A stretch of 6,978 nucleotides of DNA from Spyradomonas excrementavium (GCA_018714005.1 DVOA01000040.1:1-6978); one strand, 5' to 3'. Counted from the first letter of the stretch, positions 1-6,147 are shown. Notes: generated from the letters alone by a model not told the origin. Translations and numbers: made by a program.

Positions 1-1119
1 ATTGAAACAAACATGATTGAATTCGGCGGCCGCAGAAACCTCGGTGCGTTCATCGCTCCATCATATGTTTTCCAGCTTCCGTTTTCTTCAACATTAAAAC
101 TCGGCCCGATGGTCAACTACGATGACAGCGAAATCGGATTCGGCGGTTTTGCACGTTTTCAAAACGCATATAACAGAACAGACATGGGATACAGCACCGC
201 ACGCCAAAAATTCGTGATGCGAGGACGCCATCAGTTCACAAAACACGTTTGGGCGGAATACGGTTCCAATGCATATATGAACGAATGGTGGATGGGCGGC
301 AGAATGCCGGAATACGGTGCACAGTTAGTATTCCAACCTGATACTGTCAATAGTGAAGACCTGAGACTCACATTTTCACAACGTTATTCAGCAGGTTTGT
401 TCAAAGACTGGAGCGAAACCAGAAACTTTTCAACTGCCAGATTCAGATGGCAAACACAAACTTACAAAGGTATTTACAGTTATCGCAATTCTGACGCAAA
501 ATTCGGACTTGATTTTGGTATGAGCCTCCAATCCACAGCAACTTTATACGGAACCGGCGATACTTTCGGGCTTATAAGAGTAGGCCCCACACTAAGAACT
601 CAATACCGTGGATGGCAGCAATTCTTAGCTTATTATCTGGGCGGTTCTGCCGGAGATTCTCCATTCTGGTTTGATAAATACTTTTATGGAAAATCCAGCA
701 TACAGCTCGGCGAATCCTTACGCATAAACAAATATCTTTCTGTTATGTATTCTGCAATGATTGCGCTTTCGGACACTCCGAACGACAAAACATTCCAGGA
801 AAACAGATTCTATGTCGTAATCGGCCCTGATGACTTCAAAGTTCTGCTTGGATATGACGCTTTCAGGCAAAACACGACTTTCGGTATAAATATGGCGGTC
901 GGAACAGAAAACTCTGAGGTTGAATTCAAAAAACTCATCCTCAACGACCCTGAAAACTTTGGCAAATCCAACAAAAAGAAAAAAATCAAACCGGTCAGCG
1001 AAGAGAAAAAAGAATCCGATCCGATGAACCGCTCAGTCAAAGATTACGACGACTACAACCCCGGATACGGCGCGCTGAACAACCTGATAATGCCCGGAAT
1101 CAGGCCAACCGGCTACTAG
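1..1119 (+). CDS. C-terminal part of a probable LptD/OstA-like outer-membrane beta-barrel protein (5' end outside window)
   Basis: The frame is open from base 1 to the TAG at 1117-1119, giving 372 codons; the first ATG, at 13, is internal because the frame continues upstream of it, so the true start lies off the left edge. The protein alternates polar and aromatic residues in many short stretches (for example FGGFARFQNAY, RFRWQTQTYKGIYSYRN, FYVVIGPDDFKVLLGYDAF), as expected of outer-membrane beta strands. The GPDDFKVLLGYDAFRQ stretch recalls the end of cyanobacterial LptD-like (DUF3769) proteins, which would place lipopolysaccharide on the outer leaflet; that family assignment is from memory and moderate. 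The last ~60 residues leave the barrel pattern and form a charged tail with NKKKKIK at nt 970-990, ending in GIRPTGY. Only 24 bp separate its stop from the convergent gmk stop. They hold just a weak AT hairpin (GATTT/AAATC, 1123-1135), so no strong terminator is seen. It could instead be another large barrel protein. Confidence 0.6.
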   Translation: METNMIEFGGRRNLGAFIAPSYVFQLPFSSTLKLGPMVNYDDSEIGFGGFARFQNAYNRTDMGYSTARQKFVMRGRHQFTKHVWAEYGSNAYMNEWWMGGRMPEYGAQLVFQPDTVNSEDLRLTFSQRYSAGLFKDWSETRNFSTARFRWQTQTYKGIYSYRNSDAKFGLDFGMSLQSTATLYGTGDTFGLIRVGPTLRTQYRGWQQFLAYYLGGSAGDSPFWFDKYFYGKSSIQLGESLRINKYLSVMYSAMIALSDTPNDKTFQENRFYVVIGPDDFKVLLGYDAFRQNTTFGINMAVGTENSEVEFKKLILNDPENFGKSNKKKKIKPVSEEKKESDPMNRSVKDYDDYNPGYGALNNLIMPGIRPTGY

Positions 1120-1143
1120 CAGGATTTTAAAAATCGTCCGTAG

Positions 1144-1713
1144 CTACTTTCTTTCTTTATCAACGACTTTTTGCAGCTCCATGACGGCTTTTTCAAGATT
1201 GTCGTTTACAATGCAGTAGTCATAATCCTTTGAGCATTCGATTTCTCTAAAAGCCTCATGCAGGCGGTTTTTAATTGCGTTTTCATCCTCGGTATTTCGC
1301 CCGCGCAGGCGCTTTTCCAGTTCCTCTATAGATGGCGGAAGTATAAAAATCAGTACCGCGTCGGGTAGTTTTTGTTTTATTTGCAGAGCGCCTTTTGTTT
1401 CTATCTCAAGAATTAAGTCCTCGCCCCTGTTGAGCGTTTTTCTTACATAGGCTTCTTTTGTGCCGTAAAAATTACCGTTAAACTGCGCATATTCCAGAAA
1501 TTCGCCATCATTTACCGCTTTTAAGAAGTCTTCTTCATCAACAAAGAAGTAATTCACGCCGTCAATTTCGCCTTTTCGCGGATGGCGGGTGGTTGCGGAA
1601 ATAGAAAGGTTTATGTCGGGGTTATTTTCCAGCAAAATCTTTAGCAAAGTGCCTTTTCCGACGCCGGACGAACCCGAGATTACAAATAATTTTCCTGCTT
1701 TTTTCTGTTCCAT
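1144..1713 (-). CDS. gmk: Guanylate kinase
   Basis: This cytoplasmic enzyme transfers phosphate from ATP to GMP, giving GDP for GTP/dGTP synthesis. The 189-aa length matches bacterial Gmk. The P-loop GSSGVGKGT is at residues 14-22. The GMP-binding region shows S39, R43, R46 and Y55 in SATTRHPRKGEIDGVNYFF, followed by E74 and T85 in FLEYAQFNGNFYGT. EIETKGALQI takes the place of the usual D-V-Q-G-A segment, with Glu for Asp, and the lid arginines are in KRLRGRNTED. The ATG at 1713 is the only start that leaves a normal N-terminus before the P-loop. No Shine-Dalgarno sequence precedes it; a sigma70-type promoter ends so close that the transcript may be nearly leaderless. It is transcribed alone: the gap to tpiA holds two terminators, and the common cyanobacterial neighbours (DUF370 protein, rpoZ) are absent. 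The stop is TAG, facing the barrel gene's stop. Confidence 0.97.
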   Translation of the reverse strand: MEQKKAGKLFVISGSSGVGKGTLLKILLENNPDINLSISATTRHPRKGEIDGVNYFFVDEEDFLKAVNDGEFLEYAQFNGNFYGTKEAYVRKTLNRGEDLILEIETKGALQIKQKLPDAVLIFILPPSIEELEKRLRGRNTEDENAIKNRLHEAFREIECSKDYDYCIVNDNLEKAVMELQKVVDKERK

Positions 1714-1722
1714 AGTGAAAGA

Positions 1723-1751
1723 ATTATATAGTAACTATATTTTGAGTGCAA
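1723..1751 (-). promoter_or_regulatory. Predicted sigma70-type promoter of gmk
   Basis: On the minus strand a -35 TTGCAC (1751-1746) is followed by exactly 17 bp and a perfect -10 TATAAT (1728-1723). The predicted start of transcription is an A at 1716, three bases before the gmk ATG. The geometry is seen directly; activity and the leaderless transcript are inferred. Confidence 0.6.
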
Positions 1752-1792
1752 GGACTAATTCTTTTTTATTTTTTACCTTTGCGGGTGGGGGC

Positions 1793-1874
1793 GTAAAAAG
1801 GTTGGGAGTTTTATTTTCCAGCTCGATTCGCTAGCGCTCATAGGCGTCGAAAATAAATCACCCGGCCTTTTTAC
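1793..1874. repeat. Long imperfect inverted repeat / hairpin (two 26-nt arms, 30-nt loop)
   Basis: Arms 1793-1818 and 1849-1874 pair over 26 positions: 22 are Watson-Crick, two are T opposite G (wobble if read as plus-strand RNA) and two are mismatches. Both arms end in GTAAAAAGG/CCTTTTTAC. The 30-base loop 1819-1848 contains the palindrome CGCTAGCG. It lies upstream of the gmk promoter. It could be a bidirectional terminator or a copy of a dispersed palindromic element; the sequence alone does not decide. Confidence 0.6.
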
Positions 1875-1913
1875 TTTGTATGTGCATTTGCGCCATATTT
1901 ACCCTCTTTGGTC

Positions 1914-1941
1914 AAAAAAAAATCGGCTCTAATTGAGCCGA
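1914..1941 (-). terminator. Rho-independent terminator (minus strand), second behind tpiA
   Basis: A perfect 7-bp stem, TCGGCTC (1923-1929) with GAGCCGA (1935-1941), has a 5-nt loop and is followed on the minus strand by nine T (1922-1914). It lies about 170 bp past the tpiA stop and has no open gene directly before it. It is either a back-up terminator for tpiA or the end of a short untranslated transcript. Confidence 0.8.
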
Positions 1942-2052
1942 GATGGATAGAATTAGTATTACGGAGTTTATAGAGGAGTTTACGGTTGTATTAAGTCGGT
2001 CAAATAAAATTTTTGTCAGTTTTTTGTCAAATTGTTTACAAAAATTAATAAT

Positions 2053-2085
2053 AAAAGCCCGCCTGCAAGAAACAAGCGGACTTTT
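2053..2085 (-). terminator. Rho-independent terminator of tpiA
   Basis: Arms 2053-2065 and 2073-2085 form a 13-bp stem with a 7-nt loop. Read as minus-strand RNA, the two non-Watson-Crick positions become G-U pairs; as plus-strand RNA they would be C-A mismatches, so the minus strand is favoured. The 3' arm ends in CTTTT and runs into a T-rich stretch. It starts 27 nt after the tpiA stop. Confidence 0.85.
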
Positions 2086-2111
2086 CAATATATTTTGTAA
2101 TTTTAATTCAA

Positions 2112-2888
2112 TTACATAGCACCTTTAACGATTTGCGCAAAGCTATCAGCTGTAAGGCTTGCGCCGCCGACCAGTGCGCCGTCGATGTCGGATTTTGACA
2201 TTTGTTCAACGATTGTGTTCGGTTTTACGCTGCCGCCGTAGAGGATTCTGATTTTGTCAGCAGAATCAGCGCCTGCAACTTCTTTTACAACGTTTCTAAT
2301 CATTGCGATAACTCTGTTTGCTTCGTCGGAATCGCAGGTTTTGCCTGTGCCGATTGCCCAGATTGGTTCGTAGGCGATGATTGATTTTGCTACGTCTTCA
2401 GCACTCAATCCGTCCAATGCAGCTTTGATTTGTGAAGCGATATGAGAATCTGTTACGCCCGCTTCTCTTTGTTCAAGCGATTCGCCGCAGCAGATGATAG
2501 GAACCAAGCCCAATTCAAGGATTTTTTTAGCTTTTTTGTTAATCATTTCGTCAGTTTCGCCGAAATATTGTCTTCTTTCGGAGTGGCCGATGATTACGTA
2601 TTCAGCGCCTGCGTCTTTAACCATTTCAACAGAAACTTCGCCTGTGAAAGCGCCCTGTGTTTCATAGAAAGCGTTTTGTGCAGCCATTTTAACTTTGCCG
2701 CAGCCGCAATCTGTGAGGGCTTTGTTTACAGCGTACAAAGAAGTATAAACCGGTGCGATTACGACTTCGGGAAGCGCTGCTTTGTCGATATCTTTCAATT
2801 CTTTCATAACTGCGTTTGCCAGTTCGGCAGATTCGGATTGGAGTTTGTGCATTTTCCAGTTTCCGGCAATTACAGGTCTTCTTGACAT
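2112..2888 (-). CDS. tpiA: Triose-phosphate isomerase
   Basis: It interconverts dihydroxyacetone phosphate and glyceraldehyde 3-phosphate in glycolysis, gluconeogenesis and, where present, the Calvin cycle; it is a cytoplasmic TIM-barrel dimer. The 258-aa length is normal. All catalytic elements are visible: N10 and K12 in AGNWKMHK, the electrophile H102 in IIGHSERR, the base E174 in AYEPIWAIGTG (172-182) with the mobile loop 6 directly after it, and the phosphate-binding YGGS (217-220) and VGGAS (240-244) segments. The ATG at 2888 has a good Shine-Dalgarno AGAGGAG (2903-2897) eight bases upstream. It is a single-gene unit: fusA upstream ends at its own terminator (3384-3413) and a terminator follows tpiA. 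I found no convincing promoter in the upstream 500 bp, which is filled with palindromic elements. Stop is TAA. Confidence 0.98.
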   Translation of the reverse strand: MSRRPVIAGNWKMHKLQSESAELANAVMKELKDIDKAALPEVVIAPVYTSLYAVNKALTDCGCGKVKMAAQNAFYETQGAFTGEVSVEMVKDAGAEYVIIGHSERRQYFGETDEMINKKAKKILELGLVPIICCGESLEQREAGVTDSHIASQIKAALDGLSAEDVAKSIIAYEPIWAIGTGKTCDSDEANRVIAMIRNVVKEVAGADSADKIRILYGGSVKPNTIVEQMSKSDIDGALVGGASLTADSFAQIVKGAM

Positions 2889-2992
2889 GATGAATTCTCC
2901 TCTTTTCTACAATTTACTTTAAAATCGTAGTTCAAAAACGGGGGATTAGCAAGCAAATGTTTACTTTGTTCCGTGTTTATCGTTGAAAGAGC

Positions 2993-3112
2993 AAAGTGAG
3001 GAGTGTTGTCTTTTCCGTTCCGATTCCCCCGGGCACTCAATGCCAAAAGTTTAAATTTTTAGATTTTTGAGCCCTCCTCCATAGTCACTCCAAAGACAAC
3101 ACTCCTCACTTT
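2993..3112. repeat. 120-bp unit bounded by a perfect 21-bp inverted repeat
   Basis: The left arm 2993-3013 begins AAAGTGAGGAGTG and ends TGTCTTT; the right arm 3092-3112 is its exact reverse complement. The 78-bp interior can fold further: GGGC-TCAA (3031-3040, with a two-base bulge) pairs with TTGAGCCC (3067-3074). I see no open reading frame of note and no obvious target-site duplication at the ends. It sits about 105 bp upstream of the tpiA ATG. Candidates are a small non-autonomous transposon-like (MITE-type) unit or a structured leader/ncRNA; neither is recognised. Confidence 0.75.
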
Positions 3113-3173
3113 ACGTACAATTCTTGTATGCAGGGCTTGTAGGACGGGAAAAGGCCGCAGCCGCCACTTAATA

Positions 3174-3238
3174 TTTTCCCCTCTCCGATGGGAGAGGGTG
3201 CCCGTAGGGCGGGTGAGGGCCTGCCCTTTAGGGGAAAA
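3174..3238. repeat. GC-rich dispersed palindromic repeat with multiple hairpins
   Basis: The unit is bounded by TTTTCCCCT (3174-3182) and its reverse complement AGGGGAAAA (3230-3238). Inside are three successive hairpins: CCCTCTCC/GGAGAGGG (3179-3186/3191-3198), GCCC/GGGC (3200-3203/3207-3210) and AGGG/CCCT (3216-3219/3224-3227). The CCCTCTCC...GGAGAGGGTGCCC...GGGCGGGTGAGGG pattern is one I recall as a widespread intergenic palindrome in unrelated bacteria. It is much more GC-rich than its surroundings. Confidence 0.7.
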
Positions 3239-3332
3239 CAAGCTTGCAGAGTTGGAAATTCCCGCCAGCGCAAAATGATGTAAGACAAAAAAATGGGATT
3301 TTGTGTTTTACTTTCAGGATTTTAACCTTTTT

Positions 3333-3359
3333 GGTGGGAACCGCTTCACTTTTCCCACC
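3333..3359. repeat. Short palindrome of the GGTGGGAA...TTCCCACC type
   Basis: GGTGGGAA (3333-3340) and TTCCCACC (3352-3359) form a perfect 8-bp stem around an 11-base loop, followed by CTAC. It resembles the widespread GTAGGGTGGG...CCCACC intergenic palindromes (recalled, not searched). It lies just past the fusA terminator and lacks a T-run, so it is not itself a good terminator. Confidence 0.5.
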
Positions 3360-3383
3360 CTACAAATGCTCCCTGTCCGCCAC

Positions 3384-3413
3384 AAAAAAACGGGCCCGAA
3401 AGCCCGCTTTTTT
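3384..3413 (-). terminator. Rho-independent terminator of fusA
   Basis: Stem CGGGC (3391-3395) with GCCCG (3402-3406) has a 6-nt loop and is flanked by A7 on the left and T6 on the right. On the minus strand the stem is followed by seven T, about 20 nt past the fusA TAG stop. The flanking A and T runs could also let it work in the plus direction. Confidence 0.85.
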
Positions 3414-3432
3414 AAGTTTATCAATCCGAAAA

Positions 3433-5517
3433 CTAAGCAGTAGCGCCGGATTTTGCGATGATTTCTTCCTGAACGTTCGCAGGTACCTGTTCGTACTTGC
3501 TGAATTCCATAGAGAAAGTACCGCGGCCCTGAGTTTTTGAACGGATGTCAGTAGCATATCCGAACATTTCAGCCAGAGGAACCATTGCTCTGATTTTCTG
3601 GATTCCGGTACCCTCGATGATTTCCATACCTTCGATACGTCCTCTTCTGGAAGCAATATCACCGACGATATCGCCTGTGTTTTCTTCCGGAACTTCGATT
3701 TCGACTTTCATCATAGGCTCAAGAATGCAAGGTCTGCATTTTTTAGCACCTTCTTTGATAGCCATAGAACCGGCGATTTTGAACGCCATTTCTGAAGAGT
3801 CAACTTCGTGGTAAGAACCATCGTAGAGCTCAACTTTAACGTCAATCATCGGGAATCCTGCCAAGATACCGCCTTCAAGGGCTTCTTCCATACCTTTTCT
3901 TGCAGGTTCAATGTATTCTTTCGGAATAGCACCGCCGACGATTTTGTTTTCAAATACAAATCCGGCATTTTCTTCAGCAGGAGCGATTTTGATTTTAACG
4001 TGGCCGTATTGACCTTTACCACCTGACTGACGGATGAATTTTGAATCTTGATCAGCGTTTCCGCGGATAGTTTCACGGTAAGCAACCTGCGGTTTACCAA
4101 CGTTAGCGTCAACTTTGAATTCTCTCAAAAGACGGTCAACAATGATGTCGAGGTGGAGCTCACCCATACCGGAAATGATTGTCTGGCCTGTTTCTGTGTC
4201 AGATTTAACACGGAATGACGGATCTTCTTCAGCCAATTTCTGAAGTGCGATACCCATTTTATCCTGGTCAGCTTTTGTTTTAGGTTCAATAGCAACCGAG
4301 ATAACGGGCTCGGGGAAGGTCATTCTTTCAAGGATAATCGGTGCTTTTTCGTCGCACAGAGTATCGCCTGTTGTTGTGTCTTTCAAGCCGACAGCCGCGC
4401 AAATGTCGCCTGCGTAAACTTCAGAAATTTCGTTTCTCTGGTCAGCGTACATTTGAACAAGTCTTGAAATACGTTCTTTTTTGCCGTTTGTAGCGTTGAG
4501 AACGTAAGAACCTGAGCTCAATTTACCTGAATATACGCGCAAGAAAGTCAAACGACCTACATACGGGTCAGTCATAACTTTGAACGCGAGTGCAGAGAAC
4601 GGTTCATCTTCTGATGAATGTCTTGCAACTTTTGTGCCGTCTTCAAGTTCGCCTTCGATTGCTTTTACATCAACCGGTGAGGGCAGATAAGCAACAACGT
4701 TGTCTAACAAGAGCTGAACACCTTTGTTTTTGAACGCTGTACCGCAGCAAACCGGAACGATTTTGTTTTCGCAGGTTGCTTTTCTCAATACTTTTTTCAG
4801 TTCGTCAACAGTCGGTTCTTCGCCTTCGAGGAACTTCATCATCAGGTCATCATCATGCTCTGAAATTGCTTCGACGAGAGCTGCACGGTATTTTTTAGCG
4901 TCTTCGAGCATATCAGCAGGAATTTCTTCTTCTCTGATATCAGTACCGAGGTCGTTTGTATAAATTTCAGCTTTCATTGTCATAAGGTCAACAAGACCTG
5001 TGAATTTGTCTTCAGCACCGATAGGAAGCTGGATAGGATGAGCGTTAGCGCCGAGTCTGTTTCTCAACTGGTCAACTACACGGTAGAAGTTTGCGCCTGT
5101 TCTGTCCATTTTGTTTACGAATACCATTCTGGGAACTTCGTATCTGTTAGCCTGACGCCAAACTGTTTCGGACTGTGACTGAACGCCGCCTACCGCGCAA
5201 AATACAGCAACAACACCGTCCAAAACACGGAGCGAACGTTCAACTTCGATTGTGAAGTCAACGTGGCCGGGGGTGTCGATGATGTTGAGCTGGTGATCTT
5301 TCCACATAGCTGTAACAGCAGCAGATTGAATTGTAATACCGCGTTCACGTTCCTGATCCATAAAGTCGGTTACGGCTGCGCCGTCGTGAACTTCACCGAT
5401 TTTGTGAGTTTTACCTGTGTAGAACAAGATACGTTCGGTCGTAGTGGTTTTACCTGCGTCGATGTGAGCGGCAATACCGAAGTTTCTTACTCTTTCCAAT
5501 GGGACTTTTCTTGCCAT
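3433..5517 (-). CDS. fusA: Translation elongation factor G (EF-G)
   Basis: This GTPase drives mRNA-tRNA translocation on the ribosome and, with RRF, ribosome recycling. The 694-aa length is typical. G-domain motifs are intact: AHIDAGKT (17-24), RGITI with the switch-I Thr (59-63), DTPGH (81-85), NKMD (135-138) and CGTAFK (258-263; many homologues have Ser for this Thr). Domain IV shows YHEVDSSEMAFKIAGS and the C-terminus ends in the usual GTFSMEFSKYEQVP region. Overall wording is close to cyanobacterial EF-G. The ATG at 5517 gives the expected MARKVPLERVRN start, with Shine-Dalgarno AAAAGGA (5534-5528) ten bases upstream. A weak -10-like TTTAAT (5554-5549) lacks a good -35; co-transcription from the 73-aa gene 83 bp upstream is equally possible. 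The usual str-operon partners rpsL, rpsG and tuf are not adjacent. A terminator follows the TAG stop. Confidence 0.98.
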   Translation of the reverse strand: MARKVPLERVRNFGIAAHIDAGKTTTTERILFYTGKTHKIGEVHDGAAVTDFMDQERERGITIQSAAVTAMWKDHQLNIIDTPGHVDFTIEVERSLRVLDGVVAVFCAVGGVQSQSETVWRQANRYEVPRMVFVNKMDRTGANFYRVVDQLRNRLGANAHPIQLPIGAEDKFTGLVDLMTMKAEIYTNDLGTDIREEEIPADMLEDAKKYRAALVEAISEHDDDLMMKFLEGEEPTVDELKKVLRKATCENKIVPVCCGTAFKNKGVQLLLDNVVAYLPSPVDVKAIEGELEDGTKVARHSSEDEPFSALAFKVMTDPYVGRLTFLRVYSGKLSSGSYVLNATNGKKERISRLVQMYADQRNEISEVYAGDICAAVGLKDTTTGDTLCDEKAPIILERMTFPEPVISVAIEPKTKADQDKMGIALQKLAEEDPSFRVKSDTETGQTIISGMGELHLDIIVDRLLREFKVDANVGKPQVAYRETIRGNADQDSKFIRQSGGKGQYGHVKIKIAPAEENAGFVFENKIVGGAIPKEYIEPARKGMEEALEGGILAGFPMIDVKVELYDGSYHEVDSSEMAFKIAGSMAIKEGAKKCRPCILEPMMKVEIEVPEENTGDIVGDIASRRGRIEGMEIIEGTGIQKIRAMVPLAEMFGYATDIRSKTQGRGTFSMEFSKYEQVPANVQEEIIAKSGATA

Positions 5518-5600
5518 TTTTTGTTTTTCCTTTTATCTGATTACTCTAATTAAACAGCGGTTAGCTATCTAATAGAATTTTTACATAAAAACAAAAAAAT

Positions 5601-5822
5601 TCAAAGTAGGGAGGTAAGTTTGCGCAAGGATTCAGAAGATTTCTCTGATTTTCTTATTGTTTCGTTAATTTTTGCTGCATAAAAGCTGACATAAGCGCCG
5701 GAAAGGTTGTCTTGAAAGTCGTCTGTGGCGTATCTCATTGCGTCGTTGTAGCAGCCGGCTTCGTGCATGAGTTCGTCGAGTTTTTCGAGGATTTCAGGGG
5801 GGATTTTTTGGTTTTCGGGCAT
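5601..5822 (-). CDS. Small hypothetical protein (73 aa), mostly helical
   Basis: I do not recognise this protein. It is probably real: the ATG at 5822 has a strong Shine-Dalgarno AAGGAG (5834-5829) six bases upstream and a near-consensus promoter further up. The product starts MPENQKIPPEILEKLDELMHE, then a middle segment with CYNDAMRYATDDFQDNL and a polar, Lys/Ser-rich C-terminus ending LRKLTSLL. The pattern suggests two or three amphipathic helices; there is no signal peptide, no membrane segment, one Cys (residue 24) and no catalytic motif that I can name. The PPEIL start and acidic first helix could suit a small protein-binding partner, but that is only a guess. It lies 83 bp upstream of fusA in the same direction and diverges from the HTH gene across a shared control region. 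The AT-rich gap to fusA holds no convincing terminator, so read-through into fusA is plausible. Confidence 0.75.
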   Translation of the reverse strand: MPENQKIPPEILEKLDELMHEAGCYNDAMRYATDDFQDNLSGAYVSFYAAKINETIRKSEKSSESLRKLTSLL

Positions 5823-5828
5823 AGGGTG

Positions 5829-5834
5829 CTCCTT
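5829..5834 (-). promoter_or_regulatory. Shine-Dalgarno site of the 73-aa gene
   Basis: AAGGAG six bases before the ATG; it fixes the start at 5822 and is the main evidence that this short frame is translated. Confidence 0.8.
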
Positions 5835-5849
5835 TTTTGTTACATGATG

Positions 5850-5873
5850 GTTAATTATTTTAACGTTTGTTAA
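5850..5873. promoter_or_regulatory. Candidate operator: three alternating GTTAA/TTAAC half-sites
   Basis: GTTAA (5850-5854), TTAAC (5860-5864) and GTTAA (5869-5873) form two overlapping inverted repeats with 5- and 4-base spacers. They lie just downstream of the predicted start of the 73-aa gene transcript and directly before the plus-strand TATAAT for the HTH gene, so a protein bound here could affect both directions. Binding is an inference; AT-rich DNA makes such half-sites cheap. Confidence 0.35.
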
Positions 5874-5880
5874 ATATAAT
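5851..5880 (+). promoter_or_regulatory. Possible promoter of the first HTH gene
   Basis: A perfect -10 TATAAT at 5875-5880 has only a weak -35, TTAATT (5851-5856, 18-bp spacer). The predicted start is near 5887, giving a leader of about 48 nt without a Shine-Dalgarno sequence. It overlaps the divergent promoter's start point. Confidence 0.4.
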
Positions 5881-5885
5881 AACTG

Positions 5886-5914
5886 ATTGTAATTTATTTG
5901 TACATTTTTGTCAA
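5886..5914 (-). promoter_or_regulatory. Strong sigma70-type promoter of the 73-aa gene
   Basis: A consensus -35 TTGACA (5914-5909), a 17-bp spacer and -10 TACAAT (5891-5886, 5 of 6) point leftward. Predicted start is about 5879, giving a leader of about 57 nt that contains the Shine-Dalgarno site and the GTTAA half-sites. It is the best promoter match in the window and could also feed fusA. Confidence 0.75.
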
Positions 5915-5934
5915 ATAAAATAAATTAAATGATT

Positions 5935-6147
5935 ATGAGTGCTCAGGAAGACATAAGAATATTACTATTTAGAGAACATATGACAATTACTGCGCTGGCA
6001 GAGAAAATGTCTGCGGTTCTGGATAAAAAAGTTTCAAGAAGTTCACTTTCTCAAAAGCTTATCAACGGTACGCTGCGGTATAATGAGCTTGAAGCTATTT
6101 GCCAGGTGCTCGGCTACACAATCGAATACAAGAAAAATACCCCCTGA
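5935..6147 (+). CDS. Small helix-turn-helix DNA-binding protein, copy 1 (70 aa)
   Basis: The product resembles small Cro/C1-type (XRE-like) regulators. Helix 1 spans about residues 4-14, helix 2 is TITALAEKMSA (17-27), and SRSSLSQKLING (34-45) is in the recognition-helix position, followed by NELEAICQVLGYTIEYKK. Such proteins bind operator DNA as dimers; the target here is unknown. The ATG at 5935 is preferred over the one at 5929 because it aligns exactly with the paralogue (MSAQEDIRILL against MTAQKDIKILL, both 70 aa with no gaps). No Shine-Dalgarno sequence precedes either ATG. It is 49/70 identical to the protein encoded at 6288-6500. Upstream lies a divergent control region with operator-like half-sites, which would suit autoregulation. 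The spacer before helix 3 (VLDKKVS) is longer than in a minimal Cro. No partner gene (toxin, methylase or recombinase) is next to it, so a toxin-antitoxin or phage role is unsupported. Confidence 0.75.
   Translation: MSAQEDIRILLFREHMTITALAEKMSAVLDKKVSRSSLSQKLINGTLRYNELEAICQVLGYTIEYKKNTP

Noticed and set aside
1858..1896. Minus-strand 12-codon mini-frame with a GAGGG site five bases upstream, ending in SKKAG like the start of Gmk
   Set aside because: Too short, overlaps the arm of the long hairpin, lies after a terminator, and the resemblance to the Gmk N-terminus is weak at DNA level.
2442..2885. 147-codon plus-strand frame
   Set aside because: It is the antisense shadow of tpiA, which has all catalytic residues on the minus strand.
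3014..3060. Possible tRNA arm (TTCCGATTCCCC followed by a small hairpin)
   Set aside because: No acceptor stem, anticodon arm or CCA-compatible end can be fitted around it.
3059..3288. Two overlapping minus-strand 60-codon frames
   Set aside because: They translate palindromic repeat DNA, lack ribosome sites and have low-complexity composition.
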